Shown here one piece after another: positions 63,461 through 64,000 of a DNA stretch of 64,000 nucleotides; position 1 is the stretch's first letter; every line of letters begins with the position of its first letter. Under the pieces are notes generated by a model. It ran no database searches. It saw only the letters and a program-made list of their open reading frames with translations, and was not told the DNA's origin. Source of the stretch: Oasisia sp. SBJ-2009 (taxonomy: Eukaryota > Annelida > Polychaeta > Sabellida > Siboglinidae); contig OZ024856.1 in the NCBI GenBank assembly GCA_964017155.1, positions 10,458,382-10,522,381 on the forward strand. The letters are read 5' to 3'. The position numbers and the translations under genes were made by a program.

Positions 63461-64000
63461 GACAATATCCATTATTAGAAAATGTCGCCGCATTTTCGAA
63501 TATTGTTCAGGTTTCGGTCTCTTGCATTATTTCGGTTCAGCCAATAGTATATACGTACATCTGTAAAGACGATGGTGAATATACATGTATGTTCGAACAG
63601 ATTTCGCGTAGTAATTGCAAAGTTATTGAATGTTTCTTAAATATCTCGATGTATTGATCGTTTCAAAAGGCCTAACAAGGAGTGAACTGAAAAGAAATGT
63701 CCAGTACAAAAACAGGTCAAAGGTTATGCCAATGATAAATATACCATAGGTGATAAAGTTGAAATGCGGATTAACAGAAATATCAACTAAGAGATGGGCC
63801 GGGCCGACAGCCTCACGCACGCACTCATGCATACACGCATGCACGCATGCACGCATGCACGCACGCACGCACGCACGCACGCAAACGCGAACATGTGTCA
63901 TCAGTTAAATTATTAATCTCTATGTTTAAACAAAACGAACTCTCAAATGCTGCGGTATTTGTTGTAGGTGCGGGAAACGACACGACCCAAAGCAATGATG
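63461..64000. other. Window end, (GCAC)n patch only
   Basis: CGCACGCACTCATGCATACA then GCATGCACGCATGC and (GCAC)n at 63813-63885; otherwise no feature recognised. Confidence 0.6.

Overview
This is eukaryotic, AT-rich, repeat-dense genomic DNA from an animal, most likely a marine invertebrate. The evidence is GT-AG introns, metazoan gene families (peripherin-like tetraspanin, BTB-BACK-Kelch, secreted PEBP), CR1/L2/jockey-like LINE fragments, tRNA-derived SINE pieces with a conserved 'core' tail, hAT-type non-autonomous elements and very long simple repeats. A lophotrochozoan such as a mollusc, brachiopod or annelid would fit, but nothing in the sequence fixes the species. There are no operons, CRISPR arrays or other prokaryotic features.

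Only three protein-coding genes can be supported. (1) Minus strand, 4313 to 1213: three exons with matching phases encode 266 residues of a peripherin/ROM1-like tetraspanin; the C-terminal exon was not found. (2) Minus strand, 7969 (or 7881) to 6116: one long exon encodes a BTB-BACK-Kelch (KLHL-type) protein, probably a Cullin-3 adaptor. (3) Plus strand, 30221 to 37598: five exons encode a 275-residue secreted PEBP-like protein with a Thr-rich stalk and a GPI-signal-like tail. Two weaker exon candidates (301-378 plus, 5099-5195 minus) are listed at low confidence. The genes show no obvious functional link; the two minus-strand genes are simply neighbours.

Layout: 0-8 kb is the gene-rich part, with minisatellites in both tetraspanin introns and at the Kelch stop codon, and a hAT-like element at a splice donor. 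8-30 kb is intergenic: an 800-bp TIR element with repeated termini (9.2-10.0 kb), a fold-back repeat (10.5-11.4 kb), a decayed LINE (11.7-12.4 kb), a hAT element with a perfect 8-bp target duplication (13.3-14.2 kb), TA/CA/TG tracts, a SINE, a GA-rich modular array, two minisatellites and a TIR element family. 30-38 kb is the PEBP gene, whose introns hold two LINE fragments and a (TA)n-centred palindrome; its stop codon lies inside the first unit of an 85-bp minisatellite. 38-64 kb has no convincing gene: LINE fragments, a 1.8-kb TIR element, a 2.4-kb heptanucleotide array whose unit changes in near single-base steps, (AATTAT)n/(ATT)n tracts, Ala-frame trinucleotide repeats and pentamer/hexamer arrays.

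The observations most worth following up are structural: the heptamer ladder, several palindromes centred on (TA)n, minisatellites that begin at the stop codons of two unrelated genes, and a transposon placed ten bases inside a splice donor. I did not find a recognisable new multi-gene system.
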